Assembly (NCBI RefSeq): GCF_024166365.1
Contig: NC_064831.1
Coordinates: forward strand, 26,154,768 to 26,218,767
From: Elephas maximus indicus
Lineage: Eukaryota > Chordata > Mammalia > Proboscidea > Elephantidae
Reading direction: 5' to 3'
Length of the DNA: 64,000 nucleotides
In this document: in pieces, positions 11,869-24,599 of the stretch
How positions within the stretch are numbered: position 1 is the first letter of the stretch
Layout of the letters: each line of letters opens with the position of its first letter
Made by a program: the position numbers and the translations under genes
The notes under the pieces: generated by a model
What the model was told of the DNA's origin: nothing
The model's input: the letters and a program-made list of their open reading frames with translations, nothing else
Databases searched by the model: none

Positions 11869-12475
11869 TTTTTTTTTGTCTTTTTTTTTAAATTGTGCCC
11901 TAAGTGAAAGTTTACAATTCAAGTCAATTTCTCATACAAAAACGTATACACGCATTGTTATGTGACCCTAGTTTCTCTCCCCGTAACGTGACAGCACACT
12001 CCTTCTATCCACCCTGTATTTCCCCTGTCTGTTCAACCAGCTCCTGTCTCCTACTGCCTTCTCATCTCACCTCCAGACAGGAGCTGCTCACATAGTCTCA
12101 TGTGTCTACTTGAGCTCAAAAGTACACTTCTCACCAGTATCATTTTATATCTTATACTCCAGTCTAATCTTTGTCTGAAGAGTTGGTTTTGGGAATGGTT
12201 TTAGTTTTGGGCTAACAGAGAGTCTGGAGTCCATGTCCCCTGGAGTCTGTCCTTTCTCAGTCAGACCCTTAAGTCTGGTCTTTTTTCTAGAATTTGAGGT
12301 CTACATCCCAGTTTTCTTGTGCTCCATCAGGGATTTTCTGTTGTGTTCCCTGTTAGAGCAGTCCTTGGTAGTAGCAGGGTACCATCTAGTTCTACTGATC
12401 TCAGGCTGATACAGTCTCTGGTTTACTTGGCCTTTTCTGTATGTTGGGCTCATATTTTCCTTGTGTCTTTGGTAT
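11869..12475 (-). mobile_element. Lineage-specific L1 3'UTR private to unit A, antisense
   Basis: It starts at a T-rich tail and matches the 3'UTR of the L1 at 38,342 onward ('gacagcacactccttc', 'ctctggtttac'). Imperfect 9-base target-site duplications flank it: atgctttac at 11,860-11,868 and atgcttcac at 12,476-12,484. Units B and C lack this insertion. It is a 5'-truncated fragment without coding sequence. Confidence 0.85.
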
Positions 12476-12551
12476 ATGCTTCACTTTTTGAGGAACTGCC
12501 AAAATGTTTCCCTCAGCGGCTGTACCATTTTGTGTTCCCACCAGCAATGGA

Positions 12552-13656
12552 ATAAAAGTTTGCTGAAGATAATTCAAAAATGGTTTCAGCAGTACATCAA
12601 CAAGGAACTGCCAGAAATGCAAACTGGATTTCGAAGAGAATGTGGAACGAGGGTTATTGTTGCTGATGTCACATGGATCTTGGCTGAAAGCAGAGAATAC
12701 AATAAAGATGTTTACATGTGTTTTATTGACTATGCAAAGGAATTCGACTGTGTAAACCACAATGAATTAATGGATAACCTTGAGAAGAATGGATATTTCA
12801 AAGCAATTAATTGTGCTCATGCAGTACCTGTAAATAGATCAAGAGGCCATCTTTCAAACAGAACAAAGGGTTACTGAATGGTTTAAAATCAGGAAAGGTG
12901 TGCATCAGGATCGTGTCCTTTCAACATACTTATTCAATCTGTCTGCTGAGCAAATAATCTGAGAAGCTGGACTATATTAAGAAGAATATGGCATCAGGAT
13001 CGGAGGAAGACTCATGAGCAACCTACTGTATCCAGATGACATACCCTTGTTTGCTGATAGTAAAGAGGACTTGAAGCAACATCATGATAAATGGGGAATA
13101 GGTTGAAATTGTCAAGGATTTCATTTTACTTGGATCCACAATCAATGCCCATGGAAGCAACAATCAATAAATCAAATGATGTATTGCATTGAGCAAATCT
13201 GCTGTAAAAGACTTCTTTAAAGTGTTAAAAATCAAAGTTATCTACTTTGAATATTAAGGTGCATGTGAAGGCTGGACAATGAATAAGGAAGACTAAAGAA
13301 GAATTGATGCCTTTGAATTATGGTATTGGTAAAGAGTACTGAATATACCATGGACTGCCAGAAGAACAAATAAATCTGTCATGGAAGAAGTACAGCCAAA
13401 ATGCTCCCTAGAAGCAATGATGGTGAGACTTCATCTCACATAGTTTATACATGTTATCCGGAGGGACCAGTCCCTGAAGAAGGACATTGCACTTTGTAAA
13501 GTCAGGGAAAAAGGAAAACTATCAATAAGATGGATTGATGCAGTGGCTGCAACATGGGCTCAAGCATAGCAACAATTGTGAGGATGGTGCAGGACCAGAC
13601 AGTGTTTCATTCTGTTCATCACAGGGTCTCCATTAGTATGTAGCAATAACAAAAAG
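12552..13656 (+). mobile_element. RTE-type LINE, sense, with readable reverse-transcriptase core
   Basis: This is the clearest RTE RT fragment in the window. From about 12,552 to 12,815 the plus-strand frame reads through IIQKWFQQYINKELPEMQTG, then WILAESREYNKD and CFIDYAKEFDCVNHNE. FIDYAKEFD carries one of the catalytic aspartates of the RT. Downstream the frame breaks repeatedly, although 'tatccagatgac' near 13,030 matches the region of the second catalytic motif. The 3' tail ends near 13,656. It is the inverted counterpart of 641-1,892 and 32,220-33,433. Confidence 0.88.
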
Positions 13657-16191
13657 CAGTAATGGATGAGGATTCTGATTTCTCCACATATTCGTGTAAA
13701 AGAAAGAATTTAGACCGGTACCTCACACAATATAGAAGAAAGTAACTTCAAATGGATCAAAGAGCCTAGTGTACAATTTAAACCGTAAAATTCTTAAAGG
13801 ATTATTTTTCTTTTTGTTCTTGAATTAAGACATTTTCCATATTCTGCATACAAGCTTCTTATCAGATACATGACTTACAAATTATTTGCGCATTCTATGT
13901 TTTACCTTCTTACATTTTTGATAGTCATTTTAAGCACCAGCTTTTTTTATGATTACGATTTATCTATTTTTTGTCACTTGCACTTTTGCTGTCATATGTA
14001 AAAAACAATTGTCTTACCAGTTACTCAATAGGCCATGGGTCAAAGAAGAAATTTAAAAAATTAGAATATATTTGTAATGGGATTAAAAAATACAAATTCG
14101 AGGAAGACTCAACAGCATTAATTAGGGGGAAATCCATAGCACTAGATACCTATGTTAAAAAAATAAAATAAAATCATACTTTGAAATCAATGACTACAGC
14201 TTCAAACTTAAGTAATGAGAAGAGTAAGTTTACTGAAAGTAAACAGGAAAAGAAATGACAGTGAAAATCCATTAGACTATAAAAAAGACTATAGAAAAGC
14301 CATAAATAAAATCAAAGAAACCAAATCTGACTGTCTGAGAGGATCAATAAAATAGACAAATTTCCAGGAAAACTGATCAGAGAGAGAAAAAAAAGACAAA
14401 ACACTAACATTTTGGATAAGAAAAGAAGCATACTGACAGTTTCTATATATACTAAAAAGATAGAAACGGAATTCTAGGTTTTTTTTATTTGCTTGTTTGT
14501 TTTTGAACAAAGATTTAAACAACTTAGATGAAATGGAAAAAATCCTGGAAATAAACAAATTATCAAAGTTTATGCAAGAAGATGTAGACAACATGGGTAT
14601 CCTTATATCCATCTAAAAATTTAAAATATAGATTTTAAAAAAAGTATTACCTTCTTTCATTCTTTTGTAAATTCTAACAAACATTTAGGAAGATGTCTTT
14701 TTTGGTGAATTCTGCAAAAATTTAAGAAAGACATAATACCAATTTTACAATAACTTGGAAAAAATTAGAGGAGGGGATACTTTGCAAATAATTCTATGAG
14801 GTTAGATTTACCCTGATACTAGTTCCAGTCAAAACACATAAAGAAAAAAAATTAAAAATGAGTAAAGCACATGAACATGGATTCTAGCATATTCTAAATA
14901 AAATTTTACCAAATTGAATCTAAAAATATGTAAGAATGCTAATAGATTATAACTAAATGGGTTTACCCCAAAAATGCAGATTTTGCTTAATATTTTTTTA
15001 AAAAGTTTAACCGTGTTAACAAACTTAAAAAAGAAAAATATGTGATCATTATAGTAGATTCAGAAAAAGCATCCTTAATTGAAAAAAAAAAAAAAAAAAA
15101 AAAAACAGCAATAGAAAGGATCTTCCTCAACCTGAAGAATTTATTCGTAAATCCTGCAGCTAACATTATGTTTAGTATTAGAACATTGAACATTTCCCCT
15201 GCAAGATCAGGAAAAAGACAAGGGTTTTTATTCTCATCGCTTCTATTCAAAATTGTACTAGTGGTTATAACCAGCACCAGAAAGCACAAAGAAAATAAAT
15301 AAAAAAAGGAATCCCACTGAAAAGAAAAAAAATCAATAAAAAAGAAGAAAGTCGTCAGATTGGAAAGGAAGGAATAAATCTGTTCTTTAGAAAACATGAT
15401 TCTTTATGTAAAAAATCTGATGAAATCTACAAAAGTCTGCTGGAATTAATAGCTGACTTTAACAAATTTGAAAGATACAAGACCAATACATAAATATGAA
15501 TTATAATCCTCATTTGCTGGTAATGAGCAAACAGAATCTGAAATTATAAAGATTATATCATTTACAACAGCAAGCTAACTGTTAAACACTGTGGATTAAT
15601 TTGGGGGGAGAAAGTGTGAAATACTTGTAAACTGAAAACAAACAAAGCTGAGAGACATTTTAGAAGTTCCAAATAACTGGAGAGATAAACTGTGTTAGTG
15701 GGTTGGAAATATCAATATTGCTAAGATTTCACGTTGCATTTATTTCCAAGTTGATGTACAGATACAACCAAATCCCAATAAAAATTCTAATTTTTTTTTT
15801 GTTGAAAAAGGCACACTGTTGCTAAAATTCATATGGGAATTTAAAAAAAAAACAAAACTAAAATAGCCAAAATAGATTTTCAAAAGAAGAAAAAAGTTGG
15901 ATAAGGTACACTGTCTAATTTAAAGCCTTTAAAATTATGGCAATCAAGACAGTTTGGTACTTGTACAAAGGTTGTTAAATGTATGAACAGAGGACCATAA
16001 AAAGATCATAAATAGTACCACATATACACTGGCAACTGACTTTTTACAAAGGAGCAATGGCAATTCAATGGATAAAGGACAGCCTTTTCAAAGAATGGTT
16101 CTGAATATGTAAAAAAAAAATTTTTTTTGATCTAGATCTTGAAACACATAAAAAATTAGCTCAAATGATCATAGACCTAAATTTACACCTA
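13657..16191 (+). mobile_element. Old L1 ORF2 segment, sense (unit A)
   Basis: Several stretches match mammalian L1 ORF2. They include 'gaggatcaataaaatagac' near 14,340, 'ccaaatcccaataaaaattc' near 15,770, 'aatcaagacagtttggtac' near 15,942 and 'aattcaatggataaaggac' near 16,060. Stops and indels are dense, and a run of about 24 A lies at 15,081. The inverted counterpart is 29,587-32,219. Confidence 0.75.
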
Positions 16192-17064
16192 TTGCTGTTG
16201 TTGTTAGGTGCCCTAGAGTTGGTTCCAATGCAGAGTGATCTTGTATATAAAAGAACAAAATGTTGTCTGGGCCTTAGTCATCCTCATAATTCTTATTACG
16301 CTTGAGCCCATTGTTGGAGCCACTGTGTCAGCCCATCTCATTGAGAGTCTTCCTGTTTTTTGCTGACCCTTTACCAAGCATGATGCCCTTCTCCAGAGAC
16401 TGGACCCTCCTGATAACATGCTCAAAGTAAGTGAATCAAAGTCTTGCCATCCTCACTTCTAAGGAGCATTCTGTCTATGCTTCTTCCAAGACAAATTTGT
16501 TCATTCTTCTGGCAGTCCATTGTCTATTCAATATTCTTCACCAACACCATAATTCAAAGGCATCAGTTCTTCTTTGGTCTTCCTTATTCACTGTCCAGCC
16601 TTCACATGTATATGAGCCAATTGAAAACACTATGGCTTGGGTCAGGCATACCTTATTCCTCAAAGTGACATCCTTGTTTTTTAACGCTTTAAAGAAGTGT
16701 TTTGCGGCAAATTTTCCCAATGCAACACATCCTTTGATTTCTTGATTGCTTCTTCCATGGGCATTGATTGTGGATCCAAGTAAAATGAAATCCTTGACAA
16801 CTTCAGTCTTTTCTGCATTTATTATGATGTTGCTTATAGGTTCAGTTGTGAGAATTTCTGTTTTCTCTGTGTTGAGTTATAATCCATAGTGAAGGCTATA
16901 GTCTGATTTTCATCAGTAAATGCTTCAAGTCTTCTTTACGTTCAGCAAACAAGGATGTGTCATCTGCATATTGCAGGATGTTAATGAGTCTTCCTCCAAA
17001 TCTAATGTCTTTTTCTTCTTCATGTAGCCCAGATTACTGGACTGTTTGTTCAGCATTCAGATTT
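16192..17064 (-). mobile_element. RTE-type LINE, antisense (unit A)
   Basis: It begins with 'ttgctgttgttgttaggtg' and runs to 'ctgtttgttcagcattcag', after which L1 resumes. Minus-strand frames keep decayed RTE C-terminal protein (for example CEGWTVNKEDQRRTDAFELW at 16,538-16,720). The inverted counterpart with the same junctions is 28,721-29,586. Confidence 0.88.
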
Positions 17065-17305
17065 ACAGCTAAAACTACAGAAGAAAATGTAGGAGAAAAC
17101 ATTTGCAACTTTGGGTTAGACAAAGATTTTTTTAGAGAGGACAATGGAGAAAAATGATTTATAAATAAATAAATTGGGTTTAATTAAACTTTAAACTTCT
17201 GTTCATTTAAGAACATTCTTAAGACAATCCGAAGATAAGCCAGTGCCTAGGAGAAGATATTTGCAAATCATATATCTCATAACAGGCATGCATTCAGAAG
17301 ACACA
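17065..17305 (+). mobile_element. Old L1 segment, right end of unit A
   Basis: 'gagaagatatttgcaaatc' followed by 'atatatctcataacagg' is the L1 ORF2 C-terminal region in sense. The matching inverted sequence is around 28,490-28,720. Similarity stops where the next L1 begins at 17,306. Confidence 0.7.
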
Positions 17306-18732
17306 AGGAGGCAGGGTCAAGATGGCAGAGTAGTCAGACATTTCCTGTGGTCCTTCTTAAAACAAAGACCACCCCCTCCCCCAGAAAAGTGAATTGATTA
17401 TATTTGAAAATCTAGGAGCACTGAACATCAAAGGCAAAGTTGAGGAATTGGACTGAGTAGCAGAGGGAGGGAGAAATGAATCAGAAGCAGCAAGGAGTTG
17501 CCAAACCTGACCCAGGGGGAACCAGCACCCTGCAGGTACATTCCGCTGCCACAGGAACAGTGGGCAAGCAGCGGCATTCCAGATGTATTTTTCACATCAG
17601 GAGAGAACAAGCAGTGGAGAAGTCTGCTCAGCCCTCTATAACAAACAAGAAGCTGCCCTCAATTGGCAAAAGATAAACACCTGCATTTAACCTACTGAGC
17701 TGATCCAAAAACACCCCTTTAGGAAAAATCTTTCTCCTACTGATGTGCTCCTATCCCACTCTGCACTGGGTCCCAGCCAGCTGCACCCCCTGGGCCAGAA
17801 GAAGGACACTTCCCTAGCCCTGAGTCATTCTCCTGACCTTGGAGAGGGAACAAATTAACAAACAGGGAAAAAAATAATCTGCCAGCTCCCCTAAACCAGG
17901 AACTCAGGGCAGAAACAGCTCCTTTCTCTAAGCACAAGCATAAGAAATCCACAGGTTCTGAAAGCCTTTCACCCCTACATAGACCTGTGTGGGCCCACTA
18001 AAACAGCATAGGCCTTCATTAGCACAGTACAACAGAGCATATACCTGAAGTCTAACTTCAGCTGTTTCAGCTACATGGTGGAGAAGCAAGTTTGTGACAT
18101 ATGACACCGCTATGCCTATTAAGCAGGGTGCTCACCTACCCACATCAGGGGCCTGAGGACTAGTGTCTCCACCCACAACATCTAGCCACCCACGACAGGG
18201 GCCCAAGAGTAATTGGTGCTTCACAGTCCTTACAGCCAACAGCACTAGGTGCTCGTAGTCTGGCTGCAAACTCATCCACCTAGTGCACTAGGGAACAGGG
18301 AAACACTTTCCCCACAGACACTCAGGTGCGATTGTCAGCCCCCGGCCTTTCTCAGCACGTGACCCCCTACTGCACCCAGATAACTGTGCCTACACCAAAC
18401 ACCCCTTGTGGTCTAGGACTGTAGGTGAGGGTCCGAACCACACATTTGGTGACTGACTACCTGGACACCTGAGCTGAATTGATAAACGAAAAGTGAATGG
18501 ACTCCTGGGATCACATACCTAGTAACAGCTCTAACCACATGGTGACAGGATGTTAGAGCTTCAAAGGTGCCAATAATCAAACTGTCTTACTCGAGCACCA
18601 TACTTGGACATACCAAAAACAAAACAAGAAGCTAGGACACAGTAAGCAAACATAAAATAAGTACATACAATAACTTATTGATGGCTTGGAGACAACAGTC
18701 AATATCAAATCACATAAAGAGACAGATTCACG

Positions 18733-19690
18733 ATGGCTTCAGCAAGCTCCCCAAAAAAGAATCAAGAAATTTTGCAGATGAAGAGAACTTCCTGGAATTA
18801 CTGAAGATAGAAAACAGAAGATTAATATACAAAACTCTTTAAGAGATCAGGAAGGAGATCAGGCAAAACACAGAGCAAGCCAAGCGGTACACAGCCACCA
18901 GTACATAACATTAGAGGAACTAAAACAGATTACACCAGAGCATAATGACAAATGTAATAGGCTGCAAGAATCCACAGAGAGCGATCAGAAATTCAGTGGA
19001 ATAACAACAAAATTTCAAAATTAGATAATTCAATAGAAAGTCAGAAGAGCAGAATTGAAGAAATGGAAGTCAGAATTAGTGAGATTGAAGTTAAAGTACT
19101 TGACACCAACATATTCGAGGAAAAATCAGATAGAAGAATTTAAAAACATGAGGAAACACTAAGCATTATGTGGGACACTATCAAGGGAAATAAATTAAGA
19201 GTTACTGGAGTACCAGAAGAGGGTAGGATAACAGAAAATACACAGAGAAATGTAAGATTCGTTGGCAGAAAACTTACCAGATACTGTGGAAGATGATATC
19301 TATCCAAGATGCTCATTGAACCATGCACAAGGTCGATCCCAAAAGAAGTCACCAAGACATATTATAATTAAACTTTGCAAAACCAAAGATAAAGAGAGAA
19401 TTTTAAAAACAACTAGGGATAAACAAAAGCCACCTGCAAAGGAGAGTCAATGAGACTAAGCTCAGACTATTCAGCAGAAATAATGAAGGCAAGAAGACAA
19501 TGGGATGATATACATAAAGCCTTGAAGGAAAGAAATTGTAAGCCAAGATTACATATCTAGCAAAACTCTCTCTCAAATATGCAGGTGAAATTAGGACATT
19601 TCCAGATAAACAGAAGTTTAGGGAATTTCCAAAAACTAAACCAAAATTACAAGAAATAGTAAAGAGAGTCTTCTGCTTAGAAAGTCAATA
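18733..19690 (+). pseudogene. L1 ORF1 remnant (nucleic-acid-binding protein p40-like)
   Basis: The reading begins at the ATG of 'atggcttcagcaagctcc'. A coiled-coil-like acidic/basic stretch follows near 19,030-19,130, then an RRM-like region with IMWDTIKGNKLRVTGVPEE around 19,165-19,225, and the C-terminal domain with RHIIIKLCKTKDKERILKTT near 19,350-19,420. In the family this protein forms trimers that coat L1 RNA. Several stops and frameshifts, for example a TAA at about 19,140, show it is dead. The C-terminal continuation past 19,450 resembles older L1 ORF1 types. Confidence 0.75.
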
Positions 19691-20110
19691 ATATCAGATA
19701 ATAACCCAAACCTAGAACACAGCACAGAACAACCAGATATCAACCCAGATAGGGAAATCACAAAAACAATTCAAAGCTAAAATGTTCAAAACAGGAAAAC
19801 AGTGATGTCATTATATAAAAGATGACAACATTAAAACAAAACAGAGGGACTAAGAAATGTAGTCATATAGCTTTCATATGGAGAGGAAGTCAAGGCAATA
19901 TAAAGAAATAAAGATTGATTTAATGTTAGAAAAATAGCAGTAAATATTAAGGTAATCTCAAAGGAAACAATCATACTGCTCAAAACAAAAAACATGAGAA
20001 ACATAATGACTCAGCAAATACAAAATCAACAACACTGAAAAAGAGGAAAAGACAACATATAAAGAAAAATGACTGCACAGAAAATTAAGGGGAAAAAGAA
20101 ACTCTCAACA

Positions 20111-20137
<27 letters not shown>
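20111..20137. repeat. (AC)n microsatellite
   Basis: About 13 AC units lie between the ORF1 and ORF2 remnants of the L1 at 17,306-21,060. Confidence 0.95.
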
Positions 20138-20141
<4 letters not shown>

Positions 20142-20149
20142 ACATCAAA

Positions 20150-21060
20150 ATGACAGCACTAAACTCATACCTATCCATAATTACACCAAATGTGAATGAA
20201 CTAAATGCACCAATTAAGAGACAGAAAGTGGAAGAATGGATTAAAAAAAAAAAATCCATCTATATACTGCCTACAAGAGATTCACCATAGACTTAAAGAC
20301 ACAAACTAAAAAAAGGATAGAAAAAAATGTATCAAGCAAACAACAATAAAAAAAATCAAGCAAAATGAGGACAAGTGGCAATATTAATTTCTGACAAAAT
20401 AGAGTTTAAAGTAAAATCCACAGCAGAGGATAAGGAAGGACACAAAATAATGATAAAAGTGTCAAATACCAGGAGGATATAACCATATTAATATTTACGC
20501 ACCCAATGACAGCGCTCCAAAATACATAAAACAAACTCTAACGGCATTGAAAAGAGAGAGACGGCTCCACAATAATAGTAGATTTCAACACATTACTTTC
20601 AGTAAAGAACAGAACATCCAGAAAGAAACTCAATAAAGACAGAGAAGATCTAAATGCCACAATCAACCAACTTGACCTCATAGACATATACAGAACACTC
20701 CACCCAACAGCAGCCAAGTATGCTTTCTTTTCCAACATATGTGGAATATTCCCTAGAATAGACCACATATTAGGCCATAAAGCAAGCCTTAACAGAATCC
20801 AAAACATTGAATTTTACTAAGCATCTAAAAGTAGAAATCAATAATGGAAAAAGCAAGGAAAAAAATCAAACACACAGGAACTGAAAAACACCTTGTTCAA
20901 AAACTGCTGGGTTATAGAAGAAATTAAGAATGAAATAAAGAAATTCCTAGAATCAAATGAGAATGAGAACATTTCCTGCTGGAACCTTTGGGACATGCAA
21001 AAGCAGTGCTCAGAGGTCAATTTATAGCAATAAACAAACACATTCAAAAAGAAGAAGGGG
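20150..21060 (+). pseudogene. L1 ORF2 remnant, endonuclease portion only
   Basis: From the ATG at 20,150 the frame reads MTALNSYLSIITPNVNELNA, the usual start of L1 ORF2 endonuclease, and stops at 20,288. Later stretches stay recognisable in shifted frames. The segment ends near 21,060 with 'gcagtgctcagaggtcaat' and following sequence. The reverse transcriptase and Cys-rich C-terminus are absent. Confidence 0.8.
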
Positions 21061-22429
21061 CCAAAGGGCCATGTGTTTGCTCAACAACAACAATAAATAA
21101 AATCTGGTTAAAAAATAAATACAGCACACGTTATATTTCAAGAGTATGTTTTGAAGTATGAAAGCTTACGTCTAATGCTGATTTTATCTCATGTTACTCC
21201 AGATATTTACTCTTAAGTCTTAAAGACACTTTTAAGACTTCTTACACATGGTTAAGAAAAAGAAACTTTTAAAGTGCACTGAAATCTAGCTTGCTTATTT
21301 TCCTTTCTAAAGAGAATGCCTGGTAGTTAGGTGAACATATATTTCTTCTCATCACAGCAATCTTCTGAAGGCAGAGTTCCAAAACTATCTCCTTATTCCT
21401 GTCATATTCCATCCTTTGCTGTGTTTATTAGAATCCTTGGGTTCATTTTGTTATTAGAAAACACTTTCAAATAGGGTTTTTATTTACCCATGTTGTTGTG
21501 GATGTTATTTTTGATAAGTTGTGGATGATATTTTTATGTCAATTATGTGTTTAGAATCATAGTACTTGATTTCTAGGGAAGAAAGTTTATGTCAGTTCTC
21601 CCAAATTGAATACTAGAATCAAATCCATGTTATGTTCCTATATGGACTCCAAACCATTTCAGCTGGACTTCAGGGAATATTAGGGCAAATGGCAAAGTCC
21701 ATGGAATTAGTTTACATTTTATTAAAATTCTTACTTCTCTAATTACTCTCTGAATGATATCTTAATGGTTTTCTTTCAATATCTAAATTTCATAATTCCC
21801 TTATATATTAATTGGGAAATAAATTAAAAAAATTTTTTTTAATATGCCCTGTAGGAATATTTCAAAGATTAAAGAAGTAAACATTTTTGCATATAATATA
21901 TATTTAATACATGGCATATTTTGAAAAATTATGATAGTTTATATATTAGTTGTCATTATATTCAAAAAGATATAAAGCAAAAAAATTCCATTTCTTTTTC
22001 TACTTTTTACTATGAAAATTCAACTGAGTAAAAATGTAACCTAAAAGATATTACAGAATATATCTAAAGAATATGTTTCTATCCTTGATTTTGATTAGGA
22101 CTCCAGAAGGCTAGAAATTCGACCAATATCTGTCACTTTTGATTTCATGCATTCGTGATCTGGAGCAATGACCTTGAACCTGGAATAAAAGCAGATAAAA
22201 TATGAGGTGAATCTCTTTCTGTTAAAACTTGCAGCCTTGAAACATAATTATGGCATACTTATTATCTTATGGATAGGCATCACATTATAACTTAAATTTA
22301 AAAATTCATTTTAAACCCATTTAAATGTGTTCGACAAGACATTGTTTCTGAGACTCTGAATATCATACGTGTAATTTATACATTTACCATATGTATAAAA
22401 TATGTACCTCTCATTTTTTTATTTTAAAT
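21061..22429. other. No recognisable feature
   Basis: AT-rich sequence with no convincing ORF and no repeat I can name. The old unit A/B sequence does not resume here after the L1, so the right flank of unit A is either deleted or was never part of the copy. Confidence 0.5.
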
Positions 22430-22526
22430 ACAGAGTAGAACTGTCCCATAGGGTTTCCAAGGATCTGCTGGTAGATTCAAACTGCTGACCTCTGAGTTAG
22501 TAGATGAAAGCTTAACCACTCCTTAG
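22430..22526 (-). mobile_element. AfroSINE fragment, antisense
   Basis: Reads 'agagtagaactgtcccatag' and on to the head region 'cttaaccactcc'. The tail half is missing. Confidence 0.8.
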
Positions 22527-22955
22527 TCTGGAACTTCATTTTGTCTCTTTGCCAAGTTATAACTCTTGAGGGAATCAAAACGCTCTTGTTAAAACAAAAC
22601 CTTAGAGAATAAATCTCAGATGACCAGCTCTAAGGAAGCAGTGCTATAAATCCCACTCCTTTCTCTGGCAAAATTGTGCTGTGGAAGTTTCACATGGGCA
22701 TTCCTAATCACAGAGTTGATGTGGTACCAACTGTGAACCATCTAGGAAGAGAAGGCCCAGGACATTTAGGTGAGGTTTATTTTATTGAAAAAATAGAACA
22801 TTTTCAAAAAGTCCCTGTGACCAATTCAGTTCTTTTAAAATCTAGTAAATTCAGTGGGAAAGCTAAATCAGTCACAGTTTACTGATGAGCTCCAACTGGT
22901 CTGGGAAAAAAGCAGATCTCAATTAAAAAGGTATTGGGTAATGATTAAACTACTA
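22527..22955. other. No recognisable feature
   Basis: Non-repetitive-looking sequence with only a short plus-strand ORF of 69 codons (22,676-22,885). That ORF has no recognisable domain and is not called as a gene. Confidence 0.45.
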
Positions 22956-23175
22956 CTAATAAAGAGAGAATACTCATATGATGCTTATTGTATGCCAGGG
23001 ACTCTTCAAAGTGCTTTTATGTATGAAACACTTTTAATCCTAACAATGAAGCACACAGTCTCAGTATAATATTTGACAGGTCAGGCTACTAAATTTCACA
23101 AAGAATAAGACACTTGTCAAAGGGAATTTAGCTACTAAGTGTTTGCATCAAGGGCTCTGGCAACAGAAACCCTGG
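22956..23175 (+). mobile_element. MIR SINE, sense
   Basis: The core is readable: 'gcttattgtatgccaggg', then a 'cttttaatcctaacaa' stretch, then 'acacttgtcaaagg' and 'ctactaagtg'. These match the MIR order of core, 'aatcctcacaac', 'cttgcccaaggtc' and 'agctagtaagtgg' blocks. Confidence 0.75.
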
Positions 23176-23517
23176 TTTTAACTTTTATTTTACATTGTTT
23201 CTCTGTGGTGTGTCACCCATAGCACTATGTTCCTTTAACACACAAGTCTAAAACCAATTCCTCCAACAGGGAGAGACCTGTTAAATGGACATTTAATAAT
23301 GCATAGACCAATGTCTAAAAAAAAAAAAAATTTTTTTTTGTTTAGACCTTTTAAATTGTGGATGACTGATGCAAATTTTAAATAGGAGTACCTCCATAGA
23401 AATAGATACTCAAAATGCTTCAACTTGACTCTTAAATATGTATATATATTAAAGAATCCTTTAAGAACATTGTGGCATGGACTCTGAGCCAAGTTTGTGG
23501 CTCTCATCTTTACTAAT

Positions 23518-23672
23518 GGAGCCCTGGTGGTGAGTGGTTAAGATCTCAGCAGCTAATGGAAAGGTCAGCAGTTAAGATCCACCAGCTGCTCCTTGGAAAC
23601 CCTATGGGGCAGTTCTGCTCTGTCTTTTAAGGTCTCTATAAGTCAAAATCTACTCAACGGCAACAGATCATT
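23518..23672 (+). mobile_element. AfroSINE, sense
   Basis: Head 'agccctggtggtgagtggtt', box B-like 'cagcagttaagatccacc', then 'ccttggaaaccctatggggc' and the RTE-like tail ending 'ctactcaacggcaac'. Confidence 0.9.
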
Positions 23673-23689
23673 TAATAATAGTGTAAACT

Positions 23690-23840
23690 TGAATAAATTG
23701 TCTGACTCAGTTATTACACTTTCAGTAATTATAGTACTTACCACATACAGTTTTTAGGAGTATTAAATGAGGAAATACACGCACAGTAGTTGGGATCATG
23801 CCTGGCATAGGAAGTCTATTCAATCTATTTTATTATGGAA
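23690..23840 (-). mobile_element. MIR SINE, antisense
   Basis: 'tattaaatgaggaaatacac' and 'gggatcatgcctggcatagg' correspond to the antisense MIR blocks. The copy is short and old. Confidence 0.6.
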
Positions 23841-23888
23841 GACATCAGAACACGTTGCTCAACTTTTCTCATTGGACTACTGGCAGAA

Positions 23889-24073
23889 TAAAGCAAAAAA
23901 AAACAAAAAACAAAAAACAAAAAACAAGCCCATTGCCGTCGAGTCGATTCCAACTCATAGCTACCCTATAGGACAGAGTAGAACTGCCCCATTAAGTTTC
24001 CAAGTAGCACCTGGTGGATTCAAACTGCCAACCTTTTGGTTAGCAGCTGTAGCACTTAACCACTACTCCACTT
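23889..24073 (-). mobile_element. AfroSINE, antisense, with A-rich tail
   Basis: An A-rich (CAAAAAA)n tail at 23,895-23,926 leads into 'cccattgccgtcgagtcg' and runs to the head 'gtagcacttaaccactac'. It is near full length. Confidence 0.9.
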
Positions 24074-24599
24074 AGAAAAATACTTCGTGACTTAAAAGTC
24101 CAATGCACACTCCATAATATCACAGAGTTTTCACAGCCTCAATTTTTCAACTGTTCATTAGCTGAAGAGTTGGTGTTTCATGATATTTATCCAAAGAAGA
24201 ACTGCAAGTATTGCAACATCTCCAAATAATGTTTTATTATATTCTTTTTGCCTTATTTCCATAGATACAAAGAATCAATATAAGATACAATTGTACATTC
24301 AAAGGGAAAAATAGATAATATTAGCTATTAACAATGAGTGCACTTCAGCACTTGTCTATTTGGAGGACTCAGTCTCACATATTAGAAAATAGAAGTGAGA
24401 GAAACTTAGGTAATTATTTCCCATGTTTACAAAACTCATTATCTACCTAGTCAGAATTAGGGTCCAGGCCCAATCACTCACAAAATATTTACTACATCAT
24501 GCTATCTGTCAAGATGGTGAAGTTCTAGTGATTAAAGAGAATGTTTTGGACTGAAAGCTAATAACAGAGCAAGAAAATCTATGATAAAACAGCATATGG
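24074..24599. other. No recognisable feature
   Basis: No supported ORF, RNA gene or nameable repeat. Confidence 0.45.

Larger units (their letters stand above)
17306..21060 (+). mobile_element. L1 with 5' end present and 3' end missing
   Basis: It opens with a typical L1 5' leader ('ggcagggtcaagatggcag'), continues through a GC-richer 5'UTR to about 18,732, then ORF1 and the start of ORF2. It stops at about 21,060 within ORF2, before the reverse-transcriptase domain. This is the reverse of the usual 5' truncation. No target-site duplication could be recognised. Confidence 0.8.

Noticed and set aside
12461-12877. 138-codon plus-strand ORF as a cellular gene
   Set aside because: From 12,552 on it is RTE reverse transcriptase, and the first part is L1 3'UTR sequence joined by chance.
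15042-15397. Lys-rich and Phe-rich ORFs on opposite strands
   Set aside because: Both cover an A-run inside old L1 ORF2.
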